This document shows, in pieces, positions 25,133 to 33,682 of a stretch of 64,000 bases of DNA. How positions within the stretch are numbered: position 1 is the stretch's first letter; every line of letters begins with the position of its first letter. The stretch comes from Geoalkalibacter ferrihydriticus DSM 17813 (GTDB lineage: Bacteria > Desulfobacterota > Desulfuromonadia > Desulfuromonadales > Geoalkalibacteraceae), in assembly GCF_000820505.1 (NCBI RefSeq), contig NZ_JWJD01000003.1, positions 278,411 to 342,410 of the forward strand, in the 5' to 3' direction. The position numbers and the translations under genes were made by a program. The notes under the pieces are model-generated. The model made no database searches. It saw nothing but the letters and a program-made list of their open reading frames with translations, and was not told where the DNA came from.

Positions 25133-26452
25133 ATGCGCTGTTCCGTGCTTTTTACAACGATTTTACTCTTACTTTTCTGCTTGTCCATCGCGCAGGCCAA
25201 GGATCAGACTCCTGTGGAGCTGCTGCGTGCCCAGGCCATCCCCATAAAAAGTGCCGATGATCTCGATTCCTTGGTGCGGTCTGCGAAGGACCGCTCTCTG
25301 GTTCTTCTCGGCGAGGCCTCCCACGGCACCTCGGAATTCTATACCTGGCGCGCCGCTCTCAGTCGCCGACTGATCGAAGAGTCGGGTTTTCGCTTTATCG
25401 CCGTCGAGGGAGATTGGGCCAGTATCTATAAACTCAACCAGTACGTGCGCGGCCGGACGGCCGAAGGCGAGAGTGCGCGCTGCATCATGGAAAGTTTCAA
25501 TCGTTGGCCGACCTGGATGTGGGCAAACCGGGAAACGGCCGAACTGATCGAGTGGCTGCGAGCCTATAACGCCGAACGCCCCACCAAAGAGCAGGTGGGG
25601 TTCTACGGCATCGATGTTTACGGGCCTGAGAGCTCCATGGGCAAGGTGCTTGAATTGATGAAGGATGCGTTGCCGGCGCTGGCGGATGAAGCGCGGGCCG
25701 CCTACGCCTGTCTAGGCCCCTTCGGGGAGGATTTTTCGCACTATGCGCGCTCCGTTGCGAGGGGCGGCCGCTCCTGCGAAGTCGAAGCTCGCCACGTGCT
25801 CGGCATGATCCGCGCCGCGCGAGGCAATCTGGTGGACGAGGATCGGGATGCTTATTTCAACCTGAAACAAAATGCACTGGTGGTGAAAAACGCCGAACGC
25901 CATTATCGCGCCATGCCGGCGCAGGGCCCTGCATCCTGGAACCATCGCGTGGATCACTTCTATTTTACCGTGGAGCGCCTGCTCGCTCATTACGGCGCCG
26001 GTGCCCGGGGCATCGTCTGGGCGCACAACACCCATATCGGCGATGCCCGGGCAACGGCCATGGCGCAGCAGGGCCAGCGCAACATCGGCCAGATCGCCCG
26101 TCAGCGTCTGGGTGCGGAGCAGGTGCTGGCCGTGGGGTTTGGAACCCATCGCGGCTCGGTGATGGCCGGCCTGAGTTGGGGTGCGGAACCCCAGGTCATG
26201 GCGGTGCCGCCGGCGCGGGAGGGCAGTTTCGAGGATCTGTTGCATCGGACGGAAAAATCGCGATTGCTGCTGCTGTTCAGCGATCCGCAGGACTTCACGG
26301 CGTTGCTTGAGCCCCTCGGCCACCGCGCTATCGGCGTGGTCTATGACCCGCGTCGCGAGAGGATCGCCAACTACGTCCCGACTCTGGTGCCGCTGCGGTA
26401 CGATGCGTTTATTTATCTGGAAGAGACCAGGGCGCTGCAGCCGCTTCAATAA
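25133..26452 (+). CDS. Erythromycin-esterase-family protein with signal peptide
   Basis: A 439-residue protein. Residues 1-22 are a signal peptide (ends IAQA). The EreA-like catalytic set is visible: GEASHGTSEF with E61 and H64, AVEGDW, and later VWAHNTHIGDARA. The family includes macrolide esterases and succinoglycan-biosynthesis proteins; most members have unknown substrates. Export distinguishes this one from cytoplasmic resistance esterases. The start is well supported by TTGGAGGA upstream. It seems monocistronic. Confidence 0.8.
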   Translation: MRCSVLFTTILLLLFCLSIAQAKDQTPVELLRAQAIPIKSADDLDSLVRSAKDRSLVLLGEASHGTSEFYTWRAALSRRLIEESGFRFIAVEGDWASIYKLNQYVRGRTAEGESARCIMESFNRWPTWMWANRETAELIEWLRAYNAERPTKEQVGFYGIDVYGPESSMGKVLELMKDALPALADEARAAYACLGPFGEDFSHYARSVARGGRSCEVEARHVLGMIRAARGNLVDEDRDAYFNLKQNALVVKNAERHYRAMPAQGPASWNHRVDHFYFTVERLLAHYGAGARGIVWAHNTHIGDARATAMAQQGQRNIGQIARQRLGAEQVLAVGFGTHRGSVMAGLSWGAEPQVMAVPPAREGSFEDLLHRTEKSRLLLLFSDPQDFTALLEPLGHRAIGVVYDPRRERIANYVPTLVPLRYDAFIYLEETRALQPLQ

Positions 26453-26548
26453 GCTGGCATACAGCGCTCTGGAAAGGAAGGATTTCAGGCGTAGTCTTTC
26501 TGCGGTGCCAGGGAGTCCCGGCACCTATTGAAGGTTGCTCTCGGTGCT

Positions 26549-26980
26549 TTATCCCCTGAGCATCTGAGTTCGGCGCCGCTTCTCGGCGTAATCGTATTCA
26601 TGGCTCATGCGCCAGACGAAAACCACGCGTCGTCGCGTCGCCGGTAGACGGCTCAGGGCCGTCGCACAGGCAACCACCACCCAAAGGATGGCGCCGGCGT
26701 CGTCGTAGTTGAATCCGAATTGCCGCTGGGTCAGATTGTAGCCGAGGTGCAGCAGGAAACCAAAAGCCAGGGTGAAGAGGCTGATGCGGGCCATCAGGCG
26801 CAAAATGATGCCGGGTTTGATGCGCCCGGTGTGGGTTTTGTCGGCCAAGCGCTGCCAGCGGCTGATGTAGAGACCATGTACGCAGACGGCGAGCGCGATA
26901 AGGCTGTCGATGAAGCGGATGATGAGATAGCCGGCGATGATCCCCCACGCCAGGGCGATAAACGCTGTGAAAATATCCAT
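26549..26980 (-). CDS. Four-helix membrane protein of unknown function
   Basis: A 143-residue protein with hydrophobic segments near residues 7-35, 63-83 and 92-108, and a strongly basic C-terminus (RLPATRRRVVFVWR and an Arg-rich tail). Its ATG follows GGAG. I recognise no family. It stands alone, convergent with the esterase gene and divergent from the selenoprotein gene, so context gives no clue to function. Confidence 0.6.
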   Translation of the reverse strand: MDIFTAFIALAWGIIAGYLIIRFIDSLIALAVCVHGLYISRWQRLADKTHTGRIKPGIILRLMARISLFTLAFGFLLHLGYNLTQRQFGFNYDDAGAILWVVVACATALSRLPATRRRVVFVWRMSHEYDYAEKRRRTQMLRG

Positions 26981-27130
26981 TTGTGGCTCCTTCGGTGCAT
27001 GGTCGCGGGTTTCCGTCGAGCGATTTTCGCCTCGTATGATGACCCAACGGGTGTTGAAAAATCAATGAAGGAAATGCCGCTCAACGGATAAAGTATTATT
27101 TTTAGCGCTCGATATTCTTGACCTAATTCC

Positions 27131-27158
27131 TTGAAGACTTGCGGGGATATGTTTTAAT
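27131..27158 (+). promoter_or_regulatory. Probable sigma-70 promoter of the rhodanese selenoprotein gene
   Basis: TTGAAG at 27131-27136, a 16-bp spacer, and TTTAAT at 27153-27158 lie 35 bp upstream of the ATG at 27193. Both boxes are near consensus (4/6 and 5/6). Confidence 0.4.
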
Positions 27159-27192
27159 TGGTGCCGACAATTCATAGAAAGGAGGAACCGTT

Positions 27193-27600
27193 ATGCGGAT
27201 GAAATTGAAAGCGCTGCTGGTGGTGCTTGTGGCTCTGATCTTTGTGGGCTGCAGCACGACTTACACAGAAAGTCAGAGCGTGCCGCGCATGAGCGTGGCT
27301 GAGCTCAACGAGCGTTTGGGCGAGAGTGATTTGGTCATCATCGACAATCGGACCCCCGGCGAGTGGGAGCGCACTCAGATTAAAATTGCCGGCGCCGTGC
27401 GTGAAAATCCGGGCAGCATTAACTGGGCCGGGATGTACGCCAAGGGCAGCACTTTGGTGCTGTATTGCGCTTGACCGCGCGAAGGAACCAGCGCCAGTGT
27501 GGCGCTGCAGTTGATGAACCGCGGCTTTACCGATGTGTATGCCCTGCGCGGTGGCTGGGATGCCTGGCTCCAGGCGGGCTATCCGACAGAACCTAAATGA
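27193..27600 (+). CDS. Selenocysteine-containing rhodanese-like lipoprotein (TGA at 27472 read as Sec)
   Basis: With the in-frame TGA at 27472-27474 read as selenocysteine, this is a complete 135-residue rhodanese-domain lipoprotein. A lipobox-like FVGC ends the leader at Cys20. The domain reads VIIDNRTPGEW, then LVLYCA-U-PREGTSASVALQL, and closes with YALRGGWDAWL. In rhodaneses a Ser lies six residues after the catalytic Cys; here U94 is six before S100, so Sec sits exactly at the nucleophile. Open frame and conserved motifs continue to the true stop at 27598. GGAGG precedes the ATG. A selenium cluster lies at 9299-12028. A normal gene call would stop at residue 93. Confidence 0.85.
27475..27507 (+). 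promoter_or_regulatory. SECIS-like hairpin directly after the selenocysteine UGA
   Basis: Within the coding region, CAGCGCCA (27489-27496) pairs perfectly with TGGCGCTG (27500-27507) around a GTG loop. The loop lies 23-25 nt after the UGA. Bacterial SECIS elements place a G-containing apical loop roughly 16-37 nt after the UGA for SelB binding, so position and shape fit. The pairing is visible; SelB recognition is inferred. Confidence 0.7.
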
Positions 27601-27624
27601 GAAAAAGTCCACTCCTGGCTGCAC

Positions 27625-27668
27625 CGGGTCCGGCTCTGGTAGGGCCGGACCCGTTTATTTTTTTCACC
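27625..27668 (+). terminator. Rho-independent terminator after the selenoprotein gene
   Basis: A perfect 10-bp stem CGGGTCCGGC (27625-27634) / GCCGGACCCG (27644-27653) with a 9-nt loop, followed by a T-rich run. It starts 25 bp after the true stop at 27600. This supports 27600, not 27474, as the gene end. Confidence 0.9.
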
Positions 27669-27755
27669 GTGGTTGTAAAAGTCGAAAGCTTTTGGCATAA
27701 TGCTTATGTGAAAATTTTAAGAAATAGCTTTCTTGTCGTGGAGACAAAAAAAATC

Positions 27756-27995
27756 ATGACGCGTCGTGACATTATTCTGCAGATTCTTGCCGAGGCCTCC
27801 GGTCGAGCTGCTGATGACGCTCAACCGCTTTTTGATGCCATGGTGGCTGAAGAGATGATCTGCAACGTTGATCTGGAGGAGGAGTTTTCCTCGGATCTGG
27901 CCTTGGAGATGTTGCAGGCGTTTCGCGCCGAGTTGCCGGGAATTCGGCGTTGGTTGTGCGAAGCAGGTCTTATTCAGGATTGTGGTCACGCCTGA
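27756..27995 (+). CDS. Small acidic protein of unknown function
   Basis: A 79-residue protein, mostly helical and acidic (MTRRDIILQILAEASG start, NVDLEEEFSSDLALEML centre, two Cys near the C-terminus). The ATG at 27756 is preceded by a GGAGA 14 bp upstream; an upstream extension of the frame passes through the terminator and is rejected. It has its own leader after that terminator. I recognise no family. The following 193 bp to the next gene show no clear feature. Confidence 0.55.
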   Translation: MTRRDIILQILAEASGRAADDAQPLFDAMVAEEMICNVDLEEEFSSDLALEMLQAFRAELPGIRRWLCEAGLIQDCGHA

Positions 27996-28188
27996 GGTTG
28001 ACTTTTTCACTGATTTTCTCGTTTGATTCCTTTCTGTTTGTTAAGTTTCCCCAAAATTCCTGCCGAGCCCTTTCTTCGCCTTGCTCTTTTGCATTTGCGG
28101 CCTTCTTTGTGGGGCAATCTGATGCATGACAAGGATTTGCCTTGGTGAATATCCTCTGGCATAGTTCTCTCTTCGCCGGGAGGAGATC

Positions 28189-29370
28189 ATGAAGGGAAAA
28201 AACAACATCCGGGCTATTCTGTTCGGTGGTTTTCTGGTCCTGCTCATCGCCATGGGTATCGGACGTTTTGCCTATACGCCCCTGTTGCCGCCGATGATGA
28301 CGCAGTACGCGTTCGGTGCCGATGAGGCGGGATTGCTCGCCTCCCTCAATTATTTCGGCTATCTGGTTGGAGCCTTTGTGGCCGGCGCACTGTGTCGGCT
28401 TGTGGGTGAGAAGTACCTGCTGGTTGCGGGTTTGGTTCTGTCGGTGGTGACGACGATCGGCACGGGGCTGACCCTGTCCTTTCCTGTGGTCGGAGCACTG
28501 CGGTTGATGGCCGGTCTGGCCAGTGCGTTTTGTTTTGTCGCCGCCTCGGGGGCGGTTCTCAACGCCTTGGCGCGGGAAGGTCGCGATGGGCTTGCCGGCC
28601 TGTTTTACGGCGGAGTCGGCTTCGGCATCGTGCTGGCGGGGCTTTTAGCCGTGCCGCTGGTGGAACACTTCAATGCCTCGGGAGCGTGGATCGCGCTGGG
28701 GCTGCTCAGTCTGCTTCTGCTCTGGCCGGCGCGCGGGTTGCTCAGCGCCAGCGCCCGTAGCGGCGGCCAGGAACGGGCCGTCAAGGCGCCGCTGCCGCGT
28801 GGCGGTCGTTTTTATCGACTGGTGGCGGCTTACGGTCTGCAGGGTTTCGGTTACATCATCACCGGAACCTTTCTGGTGGCTGCCGCCGGAACGGTTTTTG
28901 ATGCTGCCGGCGCCGCCGGGGTCTGGATCGTGGCCGGCTGTGCCGCCGTTCCTTCGGCTTTTCTTTGGTCGCAGGCGGCGCGCCGTTACGGCGCTCTGCG
29001 TTCTCTGATTGCGGCCTATCTGCTGCAGGCTCTGGGCATCGCGCTGCCGGTGTTTTTTGCGCACCCGGCCGGGGTGGTTGTCGGCGCCCTGCTTTTTGGC
29101 GGCACCTTTATGGGGATTGTCGGTATGGCCCTCTCAGCCGGCGGTAATCTGCTGCCCAGCGGTCGCGCCCGGGTTATCGGCCTGATGACGGGCATCTACG
29201 GTATCGGACAGATTGTGGGTCCCGCTTTGGCGGGTTTTATGGCCGCGCGTACCGGCAGTTTCGATGCGTCGCTGCTGGTTGCCGCGGCAGCGGTTTGCGC
29301 AGGCGGGCTGTTGTTGTTGCCTGATGCCTTGCGTGCCGATCATCGGCCATCTTCAGCCGTTACTCCCTGA
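28189..29370 (+). CDS. YbfB/YjiJ-family MFS transporter
   Basis: A 393-residue protein with twelve hydrophobic helices. The N-terminal GIGRFAYTPLLPPMM and the helix-2 region GLLASLNYFGYLVGAF are typical of YbfB/YjiJ transporters, a major-facilitator subgroup with unknown substrates. GGAGGAG precedes the ATG. The 3' end overlaps the convergent TrmH-like gene by 18 bp. Confidence 0.85.
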   Translation: MKGKNNIRAILFGGFLVLLIAMGIGRFAYTPLLPPMMTQYAFGADEAGLLASLNYFGYLVGAFVAGALCRLVGEKYLLVAGLVLSVVTTIGTGLTLSFPVVGALRLMAGLASAFCFVAASGAVLNALAREGRDGLAGLFYGGVGFGIVLAGLLAVPLVEHFNASGAWIALGLLSLLLLWPARGLLSASARSGGQERAVKAPLPRGGRFYRLVAAYGLQGFGYIITGTFLVAAAGTVFDAAGAAGVWIVAGCAAVPSAFLWSQAARRYGALRSLIAAYLLQALGIALPVFFAHPAGVVVGALLFGGTFMGIVGMALSAGGNLLPSGRARVIGLMTGIYGIGQIVGPALAGFMAARTGSFDASLLVAAAAVCAGGLLLLPDALRADHRPSSAVTP

Positions 29371-29892
29371 AAGCATTTGGTGTCGCACGTATTCATACAT
29401 GACGATGGAAGCGGCAACGCTGACATTGAGACTCTCCACGGCGCCGAACTGAGGGATGCTCAGGGATTGCAGGCCAGGGTAAGCGCTACACTCAAAACTT
29501 TGACCAAATTCCTCATGACCGAAAATAAAGGCGCTGCGCGGCGGGAGCTTTGCCTTATGCAGGGGTGTTGCCGCTGAGGGGTCGAGAACAAACAGGTGAT
29601 AATCCTGCTCCGTAAGGGCGGCATGGCAGGTGCCGAAGTGATCGTGGAATCGCGCCGGAACCTTGCGGAACGAACCTTTGGCCGGCGCCGGGTCAAAAAT
29701 TTCGATGCCCACCAAATGCACCGCGTGGGCGCCAAAGGCCTCGGCACTGCGGAAGATCTTGGGGATGTTGTAACCGCTTTTGAGATGATCGAGAACGATG
29801 ATCATCTCATGGATGCCTGGACTTGCCAGCAAATTGCGGCGGCGCTCTTTTTCATAGCGCTGCCGTATGTTTTTTCGGGACGTACCGGTCAC
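29353..29892 (-). CDS. TrmH/SpoU-family RNA 2'-O-methyltransferase
   Basis: A 179-residue SPOUT methyltransferase. Motif 1 is LKSGYNIPKIFRSAEAFGA, motif 2 IFGHEEFGQS, and motif 3 LSIPQFGAVESLNVSVAASIVMYEY, forming the knotted SAM site. The size matches short TrmH-like enzymes that methylate the ribose of tRNA or rRNA. I chose the GTG at 29892 because AAGGAG lies 7 bp upstream; the frame is open further, to 30003, without a ribosome site. The exact RNA target is not predictable. Confidence 0.82.
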   Translation of the reverse strand: MTGTSRKNIRQRYEKERRRNLLASPGIHEMIIVLDHLKSGYNIPKIFRSAEAFGAHAVHLVGIEIFDPAPAKGSFRKVPARFHDHFGTCHAALTEQDYHLFVLDPSAATPLHKAKLPPRSAFIFGHEEFGQSFECSAYPGLQSLSIPQFGAVESLNVSVAASIVMYEYVRHQMLSGSNG

Positions 29893-30231
29893 GCTGCTGC
29901 TCCTTCCAGGGTGTTCAGGGGGGAACTGATACACCATTAGAGTACGGCTGATTATTGCAGGCAAGTGCAAAATCGGCTCTGGAATTTGAAGAATATTCCA
30001 CACAGGGTTCAGAATTTTCTACAGCCGGATGCTTCGCAACCTCTTGGTCGCTCTTCTGGTATCGTGTGATTTCAGTGAGTTAAGGGGGTCTGGAAGGTTG
30101 GCACGGAAACTGATAGGAATACTCCCGGTAGGCATGGCGGTCGCATGCGAGCGTATTGCGACAAATCCTGCACTCAAAGATTACAGCATACCGACGATCA
30201 AAAGACAATTTACGGAAAGGGCCTCTTCAGC
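29893..30231. other. 339-bp divergent intergenic region
   Basis: It separates the TrmH-like gene (minus) from the HMA/SurA-like gene (plus) and must hold both promoters. I see no convincing -10/-35 pair, riboswitch or coding frame. A TTGGCACG at 30098-30105 resembles a sigma-54 -24 element but lacks the -12 GC. Short open frames here have no ribosome sites. Confidence 0.5.
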
Positions 30232-31068
30232 ATGAAGTCGCGTTTACTCATCTCTGTGTTCATGGTGCTGATTGCGGTGGTTGCCGCGGTGGCGGTTCTC
30301 GGACAGCGCTCCCCCAAAGCCTCTGCCTATGCTGAGCTTAAGGTCGCCAACATGACCTGTGGCGCCTGCATCGGGCGGGTGCAGAAGGCGGCGCGGGATT
30401 TGCCGGGGGTCGGCTCCGTTGAGGTGAACATTGCCGCAAAAAGCGCGCGCGTGGCCTTTGACCCGCAACGTGTTGAAGGCGCGCAGATCGCCGCGACGGT
30501 GACCGCGGCCGGTTATCCGGCACAACTTATCAGCGTGGTCGATGCTCAGCAATTGCAGGCGGCGCAGCAGGCGCAACAGAAGCTTGCAGCCAAATACGTG
30601 GGGCAGATCGGCGAGCGCCTGGTGCCGCGCGAAGAATTCGATCAGCATCTGGCGCGACTGGCCGCCGGGTCGCCCATGGGGCTGCAGTCCCCCGCCATGG
30701 CGGGACAGGTCTGGCAGCAGTTGGTGCAGCGTGAATTGCTGCTCGCTGACGCAGCTGCGAGCGGCTTGGTCGCAAGCGAGGACGAGGCGCGGCAGGAATT
30801 GCATACCCTGCGCCAGGCGATGACGGATTTCGAGCAACGGGCCACGGCGCGCTTCGGCAGTCTTGAGGCGTTTCTCGAGCGTCTAAAGGATGATCTCACC
30901 ATCCGTCGGCACCTTGAGCAAAACGTCACCAACGGTGAACAAAATCCCCGCCTTCGCCAGTTGCTGGTCGAGCAGCGACTGCAGGAGATCGGAGCGCGGA
31001 TTCCGGTCAAGGCTTTTGATCCGGCACTCAAGGCGGGCGGGGGTGGCTGCGGCGGCTCCTGCTGCTGA
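30232..31068 (+). CDS. HMA-domain / SurA-N-like chimeric envelope protein with Cys-rich tail
   Basis: A 278-residue protein. A signal anchor spans residues 4-24. Residues 34-100 form a heavy-metal-associated domain with the metal motif MTCGAC (C43, C46). Residues 120-255 are helical and resemble the SurA-type chaperone N-domain (LVPREEFDQHL, QELLLADAAASG-like). It ends GGGGCGGSCC, a second metal-binding tail. It would lie outside the inner membrane, binding Cu, Fe or another thiophilic metal. It heads the operon of DUF2318, FtsX-type permease and ATPase. The start ATG lacks a strong ribosome site (GAAAGGG 14 bp upstream). Confidence 0.75.
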   Translation: MKSRLLISVFMVLIAVVAAVAVLGQRSPKASAYAELKVANMTCGACIGRVQKAARDLPGVGSVEVNIAAKSARVAFDPQRVEGAQIAATVTAAGYPAQLISVVDAQQLQAAQQAQQKLAAKYVGQIGERLVPREEFDQHLARLAAGSPMGLQSPAMAGQVWQQLVQRELLLADAAASGLVASEDEARQELHTLRQAMTDFEQRATARFGSLEAFLERLKDDLTIRRHLEQNVTNGEQNPRLRQLLVEQRLQEIGARIPVKAFDPALKAGGGGCGGSCC

Positions 31069-31143
31069 GGCCGTGCGCGAATTCGCTGGAGATTTTTTTA
31101 ATTTTGAAAATTTTTACAACTAGGCCGAAAGGAGTTTCAGACA

Positions 31144-31662
31144 ATGACGGAACGTCAGGAAAAGAAAGCACAATTTCAACAGCCGGAAAACAGCAAGAGG
31201 TCTTTACTCGTGGTCGCCGCCCTAGTGCTGGTCGTGGTGGTGGCCGTAGGGGCCTGGGGCTTGCTGGGCGGCGGCTCCGGGGGGTACCCGGTGGTTGCCG
31301 CGCAAAACGGTATGGTGAGTATCCCCGAAGCCCAGGTTAGTGACGGTCAGGCTCATTTCTTCAGCTACCGCGAGGGTGACGCGACTATCAACTTTTTTGT
31401 GCTCAAGAGCAACGACGGGGTGATTCGCGCCGCCTTTGATGCTTGTGATGTCTGCTATCGGGACAAATTGGGCTATCGTCAGGATGGCGACTCCATGGTC
31501 TGCATCGCCTGCAACCAGAGCTTTGCCTCGGATCAGATCAATGTCCTCAAGGGTGGCTGCAATCCTGCGCCCCTGAACCGGGTCGTACGCGACGGCCAGG
31601 TGCTGATTGCCGAAGCCGACATCAAGGCGGGCTCCGGGTATTTTCCTTCTTCGACACGATAA
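31144..31662 (+). CDS. DUF2318-family membrane-anchored metal/redox protein
   Basis: A 172-residue protein with an N-terminal membrane anchor (residues 20-43) and an outward-facing domain. It carries the DUF2318 cysteine set: CDVCYRDKLGY (C101, C104), CIACNQSF (C120, C123) and GGCNP (C139). DUF2318 proteins (Campylobacter Cj1660 type) lie next to FtsX-like permeases in iron-uptake systems and are thought to bind metal or transfer electrons. AAAGGAG precedes the ATG. It is likely the periplasmic partner of the following ABC transporter. Confidence 0.82.
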   Translation: MTERQEKKAQFQQPENSKRSLLVVAALVLVVVVAVGAWGLLGGGSGGYPVVAAQNGMVSIPEAQVSDGQAHFFSYREGDATINFFVLKSNDGVIRAAFDACDVCYRDKLGYRQDGDSMVCIACNQSFASDQINVLKGGCNPAPLNRVVRDGQVLIAEADIKAGSGYFPSSTR

Positions 31663-31672
31663 GTGATAAACA

Positions 31673-32830
31673 ATGACTCTCAAAACCATAGCTCTGAATA
31701 ATCTGCGCCGGCGTAAGGCGCGTATGGCCTTTCTGGTGATCGGTCTGCTCGTGGGGATCGCCACGGTTGTGACGCTGGTGTCGCTGACCGAAGCCCTGAC
31801 CATGGAGACCGAGCACAAACTCGACCAATATGGCGCCAACATCCTTATCACGCCACGCAGCGATGATCTTTCCATCTCTTACGGCGGCATTACCGTGGGC
31901 GATGTGGCCATGCAGTACGAACCAATCCGTGAGCAGGACTTGCCCCTGATCCGTACCATTCCCGAACGGCGAAATATCGCCGCGGTGGCGCCCAAAGTTC
32001 TCGGCGCGGTAACGGTGAACGAGCAGCGGGTGGTGCTCATGGGCGTGGATCGCGAAGTGGAATTTCATCTCAAGCGCTGGTGGGTCGTTGATGGGCGTGC
32101 TCCGGCTTCCGATGACGAACTGGTGGCGGGCAGCGAAGTCGCTGCGGCCCTCGGGTTGAAGATGGGCGATATCGTGCCGATCAACGGACGCAGTTTTACT
32201 CTGACGGGTATTTTGCAGCCCACTGGCTCGCAGGATGATCGCATGCTCATCACCTCCTTGGTGCCGGCCCAGGAACTCTTGGGCAAACAGGGCCAGATTT
32301 CGCTGATTGAGGTCGCCGCCCTGTGTGCGGACTGTCCGGTAGAGGAGATCGTCGAGCAGATCGCAGAAGTACTGCCTTATACCCGCGTCATCGCTCTGCA
32401 GCAAGTGGTTGCCAGCCGTATGCACGCCCTGGATCAATTTCGTTTGCTGTCTTTGAGTGTGGCCGGGGTGGTGGTGTTTATCGGTGCCCTGGTGGTGTTT
32501 GTCACCATGATGGGCTCGGTTAACGAGCGCACCCGTGAGATCGGGATTTTCCGCGCTCTGGGATTCCGGCGCGGCCATGTGGTCGGCCTGATTCTGATGG
32601 AAGCTTTTGTCGTGAGCCTGATTGCGGGCATACTCGGCTACCTCTCTGGCATCGGTCTGACCAAGGCGCTGCTGCCGTTTCTCGCAACCGAGCACCCACA
32701 CTTCGATTTAAGCCTGCTGCTCATGGGCGGCTCAATTCTGCTGGCGGTGGTGGTGGGTGCTCTGGCCTCGCTCTATCCGGCCCTGCACGCCAGCCGCATG
32801 GACCCGACCGAAGCCCTGCGGGCTCTTTGA
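31673..32830 (+). CDS. FtsX/MacB-type ABC permease
   Basis: A 385-residue protein with the MacB/FtsX layout: helix 1 near residues 18-40 (NNLRRRKARMAFLVIGLLVG), a large extracytoplasmic domain (about 45-255), then three C-terminal helices with EIGIFRALGFRRGHV in the coupling loop and a final YPALHASRMDPTEALRAL. It pairs with the ATPase downstream. Together with DUF2318 it matches the Cj1660-1663-like systems rather than a drug exporter, since no MacA-type adaptor is present. Confidence 0.85.
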   Translation: MTLKTIALNNLRRRKARMAFLVIGLLVGIATVVTLVSLTEALTMETEHKLDQYGANILITPRSDDLSISYGGITVGDVAMQYEPIREQDLPLIRTIPERRNIAAVAPKVLGAVTVNEQRVVLMGVDREVEFHLKRWWVVDGRAPASDDELVAGSEVAAALGLKMGDIVPINGRSFTLTGILQPTGSQDDRMLITSLVPAQELLGKQGQISLIEVAALCADCPVEEIVEQIAEVLPYTRVIALQQVVASRMHALDQFRLLSLSVAGVVVFIGALVVFVTMMGSVNERTREIGIFRALGFRRGHVVGLILMEAFVVSLIAGILGYLSGIGLTKALLPFLATEHPHFDLSLLLMGGSILLAVVVGALASLYPALHASRMDPTEALRAL

Positions 32831-32866
32831 GGACCGACGACCAGGAACAACCTATGGGGGACGCAG

Positions 32867-32898
32867 ATCAAATCCGATCAAACCGGATCAAGGCGGAT
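32867..32898 (+). repeat. Three tandem 10-bp units between permease and ATPase genes
   Basis: ATCAAATCCG, ATCAAACCGG and ATCAAGGCGG follow each other without gaps at 32867-32896, then AT. The period is one helical turn. They lie in the 131-bp spacer inside an otherwise tight operon and could be a small regulator site or a replication-slippage product. Confidence 0.6.
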
Positions 32899-32961
32899 AG
32901 AGAAAGGATTTGATGGATTCCTAACAACTGACCAAGGACTAATGGAAAAGGACAACCTTTC

Positions 32962-33669
32962 ATGTCTTTCATCGAAATAAGCAATCTGACCAAGATCTAC
33001 GAAAGCGATGCCGACCGTGTCGAGGCCTTGCGTGGTGTCGACATCCAGGTCGAGGAGGGAACCTTCCTTGGCGTGATGGGGCAGTCGGGATCGGGAAAGA
33101 GTACTTTCTTGTCGATCCTCGGCGGCCTCGCGCATCCAAGCGCCGGGCGCATTATCGTTGATGGCATTGATCTCTATGCGCTCTCGGGTGAAAAACTCGC
33201 TGACTTTCGCCGTGAATATCTGGGTTTTGTGTTTCAAGCCTTCAATCTGATCCCCTATCTGACCGCTATGGAGAATGTGATGCTGCCGCTGGCGGTCAAG
33301 AAGATGTCTGCGACCCAAAAGCGCTCCCAGGCACTGGATGTGTTGGAGCGGGTCGGGTTGGCCGGGCGCGCCTCCCACCTTCCATCACAACTCTCGGGTG
33401 GTGAACAGGAACGGGTCGCCGTGGCGCGTGCCCTGGTCAATCGTCCACCGCTGCTGCTGGCCGACGAACCAACGGGCAGCCTTGACACAGCAACGAGTGA
33501 GGAAATCATGGATCTTCTCACCAGCCTCAACAAAGAGGGGCAGACGATTGTCATGGTCACCCACGATCAGGAAAACTGCCGCTATTTTCACCGCAGGGTG
33601 TTGCTGCGCGACGGCCTGGTTGTTTCCGACGAGAGCACGGGCTTAGCGAAATCCTCCTCGGCGGCTTGA
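32962..33669 (+). CDS. ABC transporter ATP-binding protein (LolD/MacB type)
   Basis: A 235-residue ATPase with Walker A GQSGSGKST, Q-loop VFQAFNLIPYLT, signature LSGGEQERVAVARAL, Walker B LLLADEPTGSLD and H-switch VMVTHDQ. It belongs to the LolD/FtsE/MacB class that partners FtsX-type permeases. The upstream permease is the obvious partner despite the 131-bp gap. AAAAGGACAA lies before the ATG. It likely powers metal or metallophore movement with the DUF2318 protein; this is inferred from context. Confidence 0.9.
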   Translation: MSFIEISNLTKIYESDADRVEALRGVDIQVEEGTFLGVMGQSGSGKSTFLSILGGLAHPSAGRIIVDGIDLYALSGEKLADFRREYLGFVFQAFNLIPYLTAMENVMLPLAVKKMSATQKRSQALDVLERVGLAGRASHLPSQLSGGEQERVAVARALVNRPPLLLADEPTGSLDTATSEEIMDLLTSLNKEGQTIVMVTHDQENCRYFHRRVLLRDGLVVSDESTGLAKSSSAA

Positions 33670-33682
33670 GAGAGGTTCTGTT

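Noticed and set aside
27193..27474. Truncated rhodanese pseudogene ending at the TGA
   Set aside because: Coding motifs continue in frame to 27600, the TGA lies exactly at the catalytic position, and a SECIS-like hairpin and a terminator follow, so a Sec-encoding gene is the better reading.
30098..30114. TTGGCACG followed by AAACTGAT, resembling a sigma-54 promoter
   Set aside because: The invariant GC of the -12 element is missing at the right spacing, so a -24/-12 promoter is not supported.
31673..33669. MacB-type macrolide efflux system
   Set aside because: No MacA adaptor or TolC gene is present, and the DUF2318 and HMA neighbours fit a metal system better.
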